64,000 bases of DNA from Prorocentrum cordatum (GCA_963575745.1 CAUYUJ010016715.1:516001-580000); one strand, 5' to 3'; numbered from the stretch's first letter, positions 52,296 through 61,415 are shown. Notes: a model not told the origin generated them from the letters alone. Made by a program: numbers and translations.

Positions 52296-52900
52296 CGCGT
52301 GCGGCCGATCGTCCTCGTCGCCGGGCAGCAACTCCCGCAGCAGCGCCGGCAGCTCTTTTCGCGGCAGCCCACCCACGCCAGCGCCCATGCCTGGGGGGCG
52401 GGGCCACGCCACGCCCAGCGATCTTCGCCGCGGCACACCCAGCGATCTCCGCCACGGCCCTCCTCGGAGACGGCTCGGGATGAAGAGCCAGCCCTGTGGA
52501 AAGGAGGGGGGCTTCTGGGGACCCTGAATTTCGGAGGAGGGTCACTCGAGACAACGGCAGCTCTCCCGCCCGGCCCCCTCCTGGAGTCCATCCCGACCCG
52601 CTTTCGAGGCGGATCAGGCGGTGGCGACCAAACGCCGTCATGAGGAGACCTCGTCGCGGCGGCGCAACGTTCCCGGGGGCCCGGCATGAGCAAAATCAGG
52701 ACATCGGATGTCTGGATTATGTCACGCAGCACGTCGCGAAAACATACGCGAGGCACTCGTTTTGCGCCCGCGGGCCGCGGCATGGCGCTCGGCCGGACTG
52801 GTGCTGCTGGCCACCTCTGAGTGCCGAGTCGCACTGCGCACGAAACGCACAAAACACAAATTGATGGAAAACAAGCCAAGGCGACGGCGACCCTGGATGG
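52296..52900. other. Unassigned; diverged 120-bp family words
   Basis: GGCTCGGGATGAAGAGCC (52,470) and ATCAGGACATCGGATGTCTGG (52,692) recall repeats near 34,430 and 12,220. No gene. Confidence 0.4.
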
Positions 52901-52904
52901 TATT

Positions 52905-53000
52905 CAAGCCCAGTCGATCAGCCGATCAGCCGATCAGCGGCCGAGCAGCCGATCAGCCGATAAGAGTGATGGGCCGATCGGCGGCTCGGCCCCTCATCAG
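52905..53000. repeat. CGATCAGC octamer array, copy 1
   Basis: Tandem CCGATCAG/CGATCAGC octamers with GGCCGAG breaks. A longer copy is at 59,845-60,085. A short CTC run follows near 53,050. Confidence 0.85.
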
Positions 53001-53284
53001 TTTATCGGCGTATCGAATGCTCGACCCCCCTACTGTACTTCCTCATCGGTCTCCTCCTCCTCCTCCTCCTTCTTCGTCTCATTCTCACCGCGGTTGTTGC
53101 GGCCGTGACAAGCTCACCCGACACAATGACAGGGAGACAGAGAAGTAGGGAGGAGGAGGCAGGAGGGAGGACAAACAGGGGAGAGCCTTCCAACTCCTTC
53201 TAACCCCACCAGCCATTTGGGCAAAGATAGTCTAACGAGTTCGTCCTTTCCTCTTCCGAATACTCTTTTTTCTTAGGGGAAGGG
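53001..53284. other. Unassigned, no gene seen
   Basis: Includes a CTC run at 53,049-53,075. Confidence 0.45.
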
Positions 53285-53895
53285 TACCCTCCCCCTCCCC
53301 TCCCTAAGGTTTTTTTGGAGCGGGTCGCGAAGTCTCAGGGCGCTCAAGAGGCCCCAAGATGGCTTCAAGAGGGGGTCTGATGTTCCAAGATGGCCTCTAA
53401 GACGGCTCAAGATAGCCGACGATTGTTCAAGACAGCTTCTGACATACCTCCAGGATGCCTGACGAGGGCCACAAGACGGTTCCAAGTGCTCTCAGAGCCC
53501 CCATCAGGACCCCCCCGCGAGGCCAAAATATTTGAACAACCTTCGGAAAGTCAATGTGTTGTGACTTCTCGCACTTTCGCGTCCGATGCGGTCTTGCGGC
53601 CTCAAGATGGCTCCGGAATGGTCTAGGAGAGGCCCAAAGGAGGCCAAGAGGCTCCCCCAAACGGCCCGAAGAGTGCCCAAGAGCGGCCCAAGAGCGCCCC
53701 AAGAGGGCCCGAATAGGCGAAATTGATGGTCCCTGGGGAGGAGGCAAATCGAAGACCCCCTCTTTTGACCGATAGCCTCCAAGATGGCCTAAAGAGGCCC
53801 TCCAGGGCTCCGAAGACAGGCCCAAGAGGGCCCCGAGACCCCCCAAAGGAGCCCCACGGAAAGGCAATGATCCCCAAAAGAGCCCCGGGCTCCCA
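53285..53895 (-). repeat. Family G minisatellite copy
   Basis: CCAAGATGGCC/AGAGGCCC units with anchors near 53,560-53,610 (TTCTCGCACTTTCGCGTCCG) and 53,725-53,770. The anchors match those at 45.7 kb. Confidence 0.7.
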
Positions 53896-53929
53896 AAGTC
53901 TACGTTGAACGCTCTGTCCTCGTGCTCGT

Positions 53930-53975
53930 TGTCCTTCTCCTCCTCCTCCTCCTCCTCCTCCTCCTCCTCCTCACC
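53930..53975. repeat. (CTC)n array
   Basis: Pure CTC run of about 13 repeats. Confidence 0.93.
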
Positions 53976-54104
53976 CATTTCTTCTCCGTGTAGATAACTC
54001 CTCCCTGTCGCACCCCGAGGCCAGTTTTTAGGGCGGGCCGGGCGTTTCGCCTGAGACTTCCTCACTATTTATGATTCTGAAACTTAGGAAGTAACAGCAG
54101 CTTG

Positions 54105-55075
54105 ACAGATGGAGGGCGGGTCTTTTTCAAAATGTGGCTCTCAGTTCAGCGACGCGCACATTCTTTATACACATTTGCAAGAGCATCACGGATTGACGGC
54201 GGGTGGCTTTCAAAATGTGGCTCTCTCATCAGCGCCGCGCACATTCGTTTTCAAAATTTGCACGAGCTTCACGGATTGGGGGCGGCTGGCTTTCAAGACG
54301 TGGCTCTCACATTAGCGCCGCGCACATTCGTTTTCAAACTTTGCAAGAGCTTCACGGATTGAGGGCGGGTGGCTTTCAAAATGTGGCTCTCGCCTCAGCG
54401 CCTGCGCATTTGTTGCAACAGTTTGCAAGAGCTTCGCGGATTGAGGGCGGCTCCTTTTCAAAATGTGGTTCTCTCCTCAGCGCCGTGCACATTCGTTTTC
54501 AACATTTGCAAGAGCCTCACGGATTGAGGGCGGGTGGCTTTCAAAATGTGGCTCTCTCCTCAGCGTCGCGCGCATTCCTTTTCAAAATGTGCAAGCGCTT
54601 CACGGATTGAGGCCGGGTGGCTTTCAAGACGTGGCTCTCGCATTAGCGCCGCGCACATTCGTTTTCAAACTGTGTGAGAGCTTCACGGATTGAGGGAAGG
54701 TGGTTTTCAAGATGTGGCTCTCACACGAGCGCCGCGCGCATTCGTTGTCAACATTTGCAGGAGTCTGACGGATTGAGGGCGGTTCCTTTTCAAAGTGTGT
54801 TTTTTTGTCTTAGCGCCGCGCACATTCGTTTTCACACGTTGCTGGAATTTCACGGATTAAGGGTGGGTAGCTTTCAGAATGTGGCTCTCGCATGATCCCC
54901 GTGTGCACTCATAGGATTGAGGGCGGGTGGCTTTCACAATATGGCCCTCGCCTTAGCGCCGCGCGCATTCGTTCTCAAAATTTGCAAGAGCTTCGCGGAT
55001 TGAGGGCGGCTCCTTTTCAAAATGTGGTTCTTGCCTCAGCACCGCGCACATTCATTTTCAAATTTTGCAAGCGTA
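54105..55075. repeat. About 84-bp tandem array, ~11 units
   Basis: CACGGATTGAGGGCGG recurs every 82-85 bp (near 54,190, 54,272, 54,355, 54,520, 54,604, 54,687 and on), each followed by TTTCAAAATGTGGCTCTC, CAGCGCCGCGCACATTCG and TTTGCAAGAGC. Units differ by 5-15%. Short + frames crossing it are by-products. Confidence 0.92.
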
Positions 55076-55124
55076 CCAGAACAGGTTTTTTGGAAGGTTT
55101 CAAGATTATGCGTGCGCAACATTT

Positions 55125-55280
55125 CTGTTGATTCGGGGTGTTGAAGTCCCAAACATGGCGTTCTGGCACGATTTCCGGATCGCCAAGACGCAGAAATCAG
55201 GTTGATACGTGGCGTTGAAATCCCGAAAACAATTTTTTGCCATGCTTCAGGATTTTCAAACGGATGTCTGTCAACAAAAC
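55125..55280. repeat. About 75-bp tandem duplication
   Basis: GTGTTGAAGTCCC (55,138) and GGCGTTGAAATCCC (55,212) mark two units that also share GATTCGG/GATACG and a TTCNGGAT word. Confidence 0.6.
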
Positions 55281-55318
55281 AATTCCCTCGATGGAAATGA
55301 ACCATTGTGGGGGTCTAG

Positions 55319-55568
55319 GAAGAGGGAGCTTGGAGGGAGGGTGAATTCCAACATCGTCGATGACTCTTGGTTTTGCACTGGTCCTCCTCCTCCTTCTCCT
55401 CCTCCTCCTCGTCCTTTCCCTCATATTCTTGCTTTTCCCTTTCCTCCTCTTCCTCGTCGTCGCCGTGGTGGTGGTCGTCGTCGTCTCCCTCCTCCTCCCC
55501 CTCCTCCTCATCCTGCTCCTCCTCTTCCTCCTCCTCCTCCTCCTCCTCCTCCTCCTCCTCCTCCTCCC
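55319..55568. repeat. CTC array with the shared flank
   Basis: GGGAGCTTGGAGGG (55,326) and GCACTGGTCC (55,375) precede the CTC array, as at 144-180. A GTCGTC/GTGGTG patch lies inside (55,455-55,490). Confidence 0.85.
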
Positions 55569-55729
55569 TCGCCCCCACGCGGGCCCAAAGGATGGTCCGA
55601 AAAGGCCCTCCGGGGCCACACCCTTGCTCCGCAAGTCTCTCGGTTAAACCTGCTTGCCCGCTTTGTTTCATTGCATGTGTATCTTCGCCCCTTTCCCCGT
55701 CAACTCTCATGGGCAGTGTTTGTTAATGG

Positions 55730-55790
55730 GCTGGTGGGGATATTGTTTTGATCGTGAGCGCGCCGGGAGAGCCGGCCGCCGTCAAAGGTC
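55730..55790 (-). other. Introner-like 3' end, copy 3
   Basis: Minus strand: GCGCTCACGATCAAAACAAT then ATCCCCACCAG. It matches copy 2 in the GATC and A-rich portion. The sequence beyond the CAG resembles that beyond copy 1. Confidence 0.5.
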
Positions 55791-56913
55791 GCAGCAATGG
55801 GCTACGAGCGAATTGCGCACCAGGGGGAGGGGGACAGGCGATGAGAGGACAGCGGAAGGAGGAACCGTCGTCTGGAGGGGAAACGCCAGGCGGAGTGCAT
55901 CGCCAACATGGCAGGGAATTCTGGTTGAACGACACCGCGAGCGAACTGAAGACGCAGACCACCGGCTAGTAGACGCACCGCAAGGAACAGGCGACAGGAC
56001 CAACGGTCGTTCCGTCTCAAGGTGGTGGTCGAGTCACACGCGCCGCCAGGCGTCGACCAACCCACGTGCAAGCGCTCAACAGACCAGAGTCCGGATCGCC
56101 AGACACCACCAGGAACTGGTGTCGAGACCGCGTGCCGCAACGCGGGGGGTGCGGGCGGGCGCTCGCGCACCGGGGTAGAACCGATCCAGACGACCGAAGG
56201 CAGTGGAGCGCGCCATGTGAGCGTCCAACCGCGAGCAGGATGGATCCCGCTTGGGGACCGTCGGGGAGAAACCCGCGCGGTGGGGGGTGACCGAGAGAGA
56301 GGTCAGCCGACCCCAGGCAGGTGGGGGATTGCCGTAGGCCAGGGCCGCGGGGCGGAGAGGCCGAGGCGGAGGGGCAGCAGAGGGCGGGCTGACAACCGAA
56401 AGGGACGGCCCACGCCGGCCATGCGGCAGAAGGTGGAGCCCAGGCGGCGCTTTTGTGCAGAGCATGGGCCGCTTGGCGGGGCGCCGTGGGGAAGCAGCCC
56501 ACGGCAGTGAAACGACGTCTCAGACGAGTCTGAGACCCCAGGGGCAGAGGCGGGCGCCAGCGGGCGAGGAGCCACAAGCTAACCCAGTGACAAGGGCGCA
56601 CTGGGAGGCGAGGCGCGCGCCGACAGCCCCAGCTGAGGCACGCGCCTGGCGGCATTGGGCGCGAAGCCAGAGCGGCCCCAGGGGGGGCCGCGGGGAGGGC
56701 GGGCGAGGGGCCCGGCAGGCAGGGGGGGAAAGAGTCCGAGGGCGGGGCGTTCGGGCGCATAGGGGCTGGCACCCGCGAGGGGGGGATGGGAGCCGCGCCG
56801 GGGACGGACGCAGAGGCGACTGACAGGCGCAAGTCTTGCGAGGCACGCAGGGAGTGCGAGGCAGGACAAGGGGGGGCGGCGAGGGCCGCAAGCGAGGGAA
56901 AGCCGAGGGGCGA
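55791..56913. other. Unassigned GC-rich sequence
   Basis: About 1.1 kb, strongly GC-rich, no arrays. Both strands have frames over 100 codons (a 271-codon minus frame at 56,832-56,017 rich in Pro/Ala/Arg), none with a recognisable motif. It may be the intron or 3' part of the gene to its right. Confidence 0.35.
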
Positions 56914-57937
56914 CTAACGGTCGCAAGTACGGGTATGGAATGGCTGAGATGGGCCGCGCACCCAGTGAGGGTCAGCGCCAGAGCAGCAGCGCTGCGGCTG
57001 CCAGTGGTGAGTAGAAGCGCGGCGTCGCAAGTAGAGGGCTCTGTCCATGGCCAGCGGGTTGTAGTCGTGGCGACGCCATGCCCGGAGGAACTCCTCGCAG
57101 GACCCTGGGTCCTGCCTGGACGGGTCTACGCAAGCGGGGCAGTTCCTGGGGGGGTGCTGGTAGCACCACTGGTGCCAGATGCCGCTGAAGTACTCCCCGA
57201 ACTCTCTCTGGAGGCGCTTCACCGCGGAAGCATGGCTCTCGTCACCGATGGGGGCAAGGTCGACCTCGTTCAGGGGGGCCATGTGCATGTACCAGCCAGT
57301 GTCCGGGTCGGTCAGGCCGCTCGGGGGGGCGGTGCTGGGCCCTGAGGCAATCTGGCCTTCCGTGTACGGCCGCTGGGTACGGGCGGGGCCCCGTGACGCC
57401 CCACGGTAAGTAGTGTTGCCCCCATCTCCCCAATTTGTCCAGCCACCCCTTTCCCGGCTGTAGGCCTCGCGGTCGGAGCCGTAGGCTCTCCGAGCGCGAT
57501 AGTTGTCCCACGGGCGTCCTCGGTTGTCCGCGTCGCGCGTGGCGGTCTCGCCCTGGCGGCGGTACCCCCCGGGGGGGGCGCCGGGCGCGGGAGATGTGGC
57601 CCTTCTGGAGGGGGCGTCGGCGGCCCCATCGCCTCCGATGTGAAGGGGGTCGGCCACCATGGACTCGGCGACTGGGGAGGCTGGGTTGCTGGCCTGAATG
57701 TCTGCTGGGGGGCTTGGGGCGGCATCTCCGACTGGCCGACCTGGGGTTGAAGTGGAGTCGGGTTGATGTCGACGGCGGCCGATGTCCTGGCCGGCGGCGC
57801 GGCGCTGTCGGGGGCGGGGGCGTCCTCGGGTGCCTCCGCGGGAGACATATCGGAGGCGGACTCGGTGGGTTCCGCTGGGGCGGCGCTACCGCCTGCGGGG
57901 GTGCTCAATGTTGCGCAGACTCTGCGGACAGGAGAGG
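56914..57937 (-). CDS. Last exon of a hypothetical gene, one frame slip
   Basis: Begins right after an introner-like CACCAG (57,940-57,938), in an open frame. The first part is Pro/Ala-rich and disordered (through QQTFRPATQPPQSPSPWWP). A frame change occurs between about 57,660 and 57,565; a C6G8 run at 57,565-57,578 is the obvious slip site. The second part is Arg/Tyr/Gly-rich (RRAYGSDREAYSRERGGW), then more globular: MHMAPLNEVDLAPIGDESHA, KRLQREFGEYFSGIWHQWCY and a CPAC motif, ending at TGA 56,916-56,914. Codons favour G/C at position three. The family is not recognised. Pseudogene or assembly indel cannot be separated here. Confidence 0.5.
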
Positions 57938-58024
57938 CTGGTGGGGATACTTTTTGTCAGCGACCGCAGGCGAGAGCGCCAGCGGCGTGTCGAGTCAGAG
58001 CGGGCCGCGCAAAGACGAATTCAC
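57938..58024 (-). other. Introner-like intron A, 87 nt
   Basis: Minus strand runs from TTTAG|GTGAATTCG to GTCGCTGACAAAAAGTATCC then CCACCAG. GT-AG ends, a CTGAC branch-point match and a compact length fit a spliceosomal intron. It is the tandem neighbour of intron B, separated by 10 nt (CCGGCTTTAG). Confidence 0.6.
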
Positions 58025-58034
58025 CTAAAGCCGG

Positions 58035-58122
58035 CTGGTGGGGATACTTTTTGAATCAGCGGCCGCAGGCGAAAGCGCCAGCGGCGAGTCCAGTCAGAGC
58101 GGGCGCGCAAAGACGAATTAAC
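58035..58122 (-). other. Introner-like intron B, 88 nt
   Basis: Minus strand runs from TTTAG|GTTAATTCG to CCGCTGATTCAAAAAGTATC then CCCACCAG. About 90% identical to intron A, including TCGTCTTTGCGCG after the donor. Confidence 0.6.
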
Positions 58123-58149
58123 CTAAAGCGGTGGGCCAGAGCCTCACGC

Positions 58150-58410
58150 AGCACCTCAGCGGCGGGCCGGCGAGTGGAAAAGGCTGGCGGTAAACTGGAT
58201 AACGATACTGCCAGGGTGCACGCATGCAACGCGTCGGAAGCAGCAGGCGGCCAGGGAGACCGGCGACCAGGGACTGCAGCAGACGGGGAATTAGTTGCAA
58301 GGGCGCAAGCCCCAAGACTACTACGAAGGTGCCAGGGTGGCCGCAGCCAAGTGAACCGACTGTCGTAGGTCGAGCTGGGTGCCCAGAGGGGGCGTGAGCA
58401 TGGGCAAGCA
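58150..58410 (-). other. Candidate coding exon
   Basis: After the CACCAG at 58,413-58,411 the minus frame is open for about 80 codons with plausible composition (GSLGCGHPGTFVVVLGLAPL, LIPRLLQSLVAGLPGRLLLP). The product is not recognised. The exon end is not determined. It may belong to the same gene as the exon at 56,914-57,937. Confidence 0.3.
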
Positions 58411-58472
58411 GCTGGTGGGGATATTTTTGTTTGGCCAGCGGCTCCGAGGCGGCGGACACGGAGCGGAAGGCA
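58411..58472 (-). other. Introner-like copy 6, short
   Basis: Minus: CCGCTCCGTGTCCGCCGCC, GGAGCCGCTGGCCAAACAAA then ATATCCCCACCAG. About 62 bp downstream of copy 7, with which it shares about 60 bp. Confidence 0.5.
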
Positions 58473-58620
58473 ACTGATGGGGATATTTTTTTTTTGGTCG
58501 GCGGCTCCAGGGCGAAGGACATGGAGCGGGTCAACGTCCGGGGCGCGGAACGAAGATAATTGGCCGCAGTGGCGTATGCACATGCCAGGGACAAAATGAC
58601 CCTCATTGAGACGCCAGCGG
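58473..58620 (-). other. Introner-like copy 7
   Basis: Minus: CCCGGACGTTGACCCGCTCC, GGAGCCGCCGACCAAAAAAA then TATCCCCATCAG. Resembles copy 8 upstream as far as a shared TCATTTTGT word. Confidence 0.5.
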
Positions 58621-58639
58621 CGTCGGCAGGTGACCGGCA

Positions 58640-58804
58640 CAGACATCCCAGCGGGTGGGGACGCCAAGGCGCGGAGGGGAGAAGTCGCCCTTTCGGCGCC
58701 AAGCTCCAGCCGAACCACAAAGGAGGCGGGGCCAAATTGGACGGCGCGGCACGGAAAGAGGATCCGAATGGCCACTGGCCAAGCGATGCCACCGTGCGTG
58801 CGCA
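58640..58804 (-). other. Candidate coding exon
   Basis: After the CACCAG of copy 8 the minus frame reads LRTHGGIAWPVAIRILFPCR, then PASFVVRLELGAERATSPLR. The composition is protein-like, with many G/C third positions. No domain is recognised, and the donor is not determined. Confidence 0.3.
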
Positions 58805-58985
58805 GCTGGTGGGGATACGCGTTTGGTTCGCGGCTCCAAGGCAAATGTCAGGGAGCGGACGCAGCGTCCGGGATGCGGTACGGAGCGAATTTGCGTACAG
58901 CCGCCACTGTCGACAGCCGTGCGCATCTGCAAGACATGCTCGCAGTTGCACATGCACAGTACAAAATGAACTTAATTCGCAGGCG
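58805..58985 (-). other. Introner-like copy 8
   Basis: Minus: CATCCCGGACGCTGCGTCCG, CTTGGAGCCGCGAACCAAAC then GCGTATCCCCACCAG. Confidence 0.5.
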
Positions 58986-59059
58986 CACGCACGTAGGCGC
59001 AGCAGCGAACCGGAGGGCACGAGCTACAAGTGCGAAGACAGCAGAATGAGTCGCCGATG

Positions 59060-59072
59060 GTGGTGGGGATAC
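59060..59072 (-). other. Introner-like 3' end, copy 9 (partial)
   Basis: CGCGTATCCCCACCAC on the minus strand. It is followed by CATCGG, so the final G of the AG is lost; upstream similarity is weak. Confidence 0.35.
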
Positions 59073-59104
59073 GCGAAGCCTGAAGAATTTCTCCGCGCTC
59101 ATGC

Positions 59105-59240
59105 CTTCTCCTGCGCCTGCTCCTGCTCAAACTCCTCCTCCTCCTCATCCTCCTCTTCCTCCTCCTCCTCCTCATCGTTCTCCTTGTCATCGTCCTCCTC
59201 CTCCACCTCTTCCTCCTCATCCTCCTCTTCCCCCCCATCT
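59105..59240. repeat. (CTC)n array, degenerate
   Basis: CTC/CCT triplets with CAT and TTC breaks. The following 220 bp is unassigned. Confidence 0.9.
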
Positions 59241-59459
59241 TCCAGAACTCGGGCGCGCGCTGACGCGGGGGGTGAGGAGAAAGAGGAAGGTCCAAATCTC
59301 CCGCCAAATCCTCCCTCTGCGAGCGTGAGGGGCCGGGACGACGGCGAGGGAAGGAGGAGGCAGGATTAGTCGCCCGCTCAAAGCGAAAGACGTCACACGC
59401 GCACAGGCGGGCTTGCACAACCCGAGGCGGTGACAAATTGGCTCCGCGCAGCTGTCAAA

Positions 59460-59524
59460 TGCTGCCCCCATCACTCTCTGTCTCTGTCTCTCTCTCGCTC
59501 TCTGTCTCTCTCCCCCTCTCCCGC

Positions 59525-59559
<35 letters not shown>

Positions 59560-59565
59560 TCTCTC
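59460..59565. repeat. (CT)n array
   Basis: CT dinucleotides with CTGT and CCC breaks. Confidence 0.93.
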
Positions 59566-59589
59566 GACGTGAAGATCTCGAGCACAAAT

Positions 59590-59840
59590 GACTCTGGAAT
59601 GGGGCTCTGAATGCAGAGGAGTCGGGGATGCCAATCGAGCGCCTCGCACGGCATATCCCCGCAATCTGGCCGCGAGCGGGCGAGTGAAATGTACCTGACG
59701 GCTTCTCCTTGGGGTGCCAAAACAGGCGCCTTGCTCAGGGCATCCTCACGAGCTGCTCTGATAGCAAAGGAGTCGGTGAAGCCAAACAGGCACCTCGCTC
59801 GAGACGTCCCCACAATTGGGGCCGCGAACGAGCGAGTGTG
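59590..59840. repeat. GGTGCCAAAACAGGCGCC-type units
   Basis: Three imperfect units near 59,628, 59,714 and 59,788 share GCCNAANCAGGCGCCTTGCTC, then CATCCTC or CGTCCCC. Related to 7,440-7,745. Confidence 0.6.
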
Positions 59841-59844
59841 ATAG

Positions 59845-60085
59845 ATCGGCCGATCAGCCATCAGGCGATCGCCAGCCGATCAGCCGATCAGCCGATCAAG
59901 GGCCAACTGGCCAATCAGCCGATCAGCCGCTAACCAGCCGATAAGCCGATCAGGCGCCAAACAGCCGATCAGCCCCCAACAAGCCGATCAGCCACTCAGC
60001 CGATCAGCCAATCCGCCGAACAGTCTAACTGATCGGCTGATCGGCTGGTTAGGGCCTGATCGGCTGGTCGGCTGGATCGGATAAT
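59845..60085. repeat. CGATCAGC octamer array, copy 2, with inversion
   Basis: CCGATCAG units run to about 60,020. They then switch to the complementary GATCGGCTG units (60,025-60,080), making an imperfect inverted repeat at the right end. Confidence 0.88.
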
Positions 60086-60164
60086 GACCCTGGGGAGCCG
60101 TCGCAATGAAACAAGTCAAATGAACACAAACAAACAAACAAAAACACACGCACACATGTTTTGG

Positions 60165-60215
60165 CGTCGCGGCCACGCGCGCGGCGGCGCGGCGTAGACA
60201 GTTGAAGGAGACGAG
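60165..60215. repeat. GGCGTCGCGGCCACGCG repeat, copy 1
   Basis: GGCGTCGCGGCCACGCG followed by GGCGCGGCGTAGACAGT. A second copy is at 61,360-61,415 (GGCGTCGCGGCCACGCG, then GACGCGGCGGAGACAGT). Both lie next to CA arrays, on opposite sides. Confidence 0.75.
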
Positions 60216-60249
60216 CGCGCGGCCAGGCCAGCTAACGCGGCAGAGGGAA

Positions 60250-60475
60250 CAGACGCACACACACGCACACGCGCGCGCACTTACACACACAGACACACAC
60301 ACACACACACATACACACACACACACACACGCACACACACGCACACACGCACACACGCACACACGCGCAAACGCACACACGCACACGCATACGCACACGC
60401 ACACGCACACACACACACACAGGAACACACGAACACACACACACACATACACATACACATACACATACATACACA
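60250..60475. repeat. (CA)n array
   Basis: ACAC/ACGC dinucleotides, ending in CATACA hexamers. Confidence 0.95.
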
Positions 60476-60516
60476 CTAGAACCATCGCGCGCGCTTCGCG
60501 CGCGCTCAAGTTCTAG
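60476..60516. repeat. GCGCGCTTCGCGCGC hairpin, copy 2
   Basis: CTAGAAC and GTTCTAG flank GCGCGCGCTTCGCGCGCGC, a 41-bp near-perfect hairpin. A match of about 30 bp to 44,041-44,073. Confidence 0.9.
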
Positions 60517-60519
60517 CGA

Positions 60520-61185
60520 GCTTCTTGGGGCCTCCTCGGAGCATCCTGGACTGCTTCTTGAAGTCGTCATGGGACCTTATTGTCATGTCTTCGGGGGCCT
60601 CTTAGAAAGAATTCTAAAGCCTTTTGGGTGCCGTCTTGGGGCCTCTTGGAACCTCTTTTGGGCTTCTTGGGGGTCTCTTGGGGCCTCTTGGGGGCCGCTT
60701 GGGGCCTCCTGGGGGCTTCCTGGGGGCATCTTGGGGCCTCTTGGGGGCATCATGGGGCGGAGAGCTTGCTTTTTCGGTTCGCGTTCCCTCTCTTGGGCCC
60801 CTTTTGGGGCCTTCTTGGGACCCTCTTGCGCCGTCTAGGGCGGCTCTGGGGCTGTCTCGGGGCTCTCTGCCTCTTGGGCCGTCTTGGAGCGGTTTTGGGA
60901 GCCTCTTGGGCGGTGCTTTAGCGCCTGAAACACGAAACAGCGAGAATGCAAAAAACATTGAAACAATCAATCAAAATCTACGTTTTTGCCCTCTCGAGGC
61001 GCTCTTGGGCGGCATCTTAAAGGCCTCTTGGGGCGTCTTGGGGGCCTCCAGGGCAACTTGAAACGCATCGTGCGTCGCCAGAGACCCCTGGACGGCGTCT
61101 TGGGGGTGTCTCGAGACCATCTGGGGCCGCCGGGATTGCCGTCTGAGGGCTCCTGGGGGCGATTTTAGGCCTCCCAGAGGCGGGC
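60520..61185 (+). repeat. Family G minisatellite copy
   Basis: GGGGCCTCTTGGGG units with anchors near 60,765 (GCTTTTTCGGTTCGCGTTCC) and 60,930 (CGAAACAGCGAGAATGC). Confidence 0.75.
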
Positions 61186-61257
61186 CCGGGCCCCGGGCCC
61201 CACATTTGCGGTCGAGGCTCTGGCCCCCGGCCCCCGGACCCGGTCCCCCGTTATATG

Positions 61258-61267
61258 TATACACGCG

Positions 61268-61298
<31 letters not shown>

Positions 61299-61305
61299 GC
61301 ACGCA
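61258..61305. repeat. (CA)n array
   Basis: ACAC dinucleotides, preceded by a GC-rich GGCCCGGGCCCCGGGCC palindromic patch near 61,185. Confidence 0.9.
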
Positions 61306-61359
61306 CGCTTCCTCCGACTCGCGGCTGACTGCGAAACGCGGACGCGATGCAACACGCAC

Positions 61360-61415
61360 GGATAAAACACGGCGTCGCGGCCACGCGTTCAGCGACGCGG
61401 CGGAGACAGTCGGGC
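61360..61415. repeat. GGCGTCGCGGCCACGCG repeat, copy 2
   Basis: See copy 1 at 60,165. The right side continues GGGCACGCACACAGACACG. Confidence 0.7.

Noticed and set aside
37941-59072. Reading the GGTGGGGATAC family as + strand 5' splice sites
   Set aside because: CTG|GTGGGG is a poor donor, and conservation lies to the right of it. The minus-strand reading gives branch point, pyrimidine-rich stretch and CAG in the right order, so it is preferred, though not proven.
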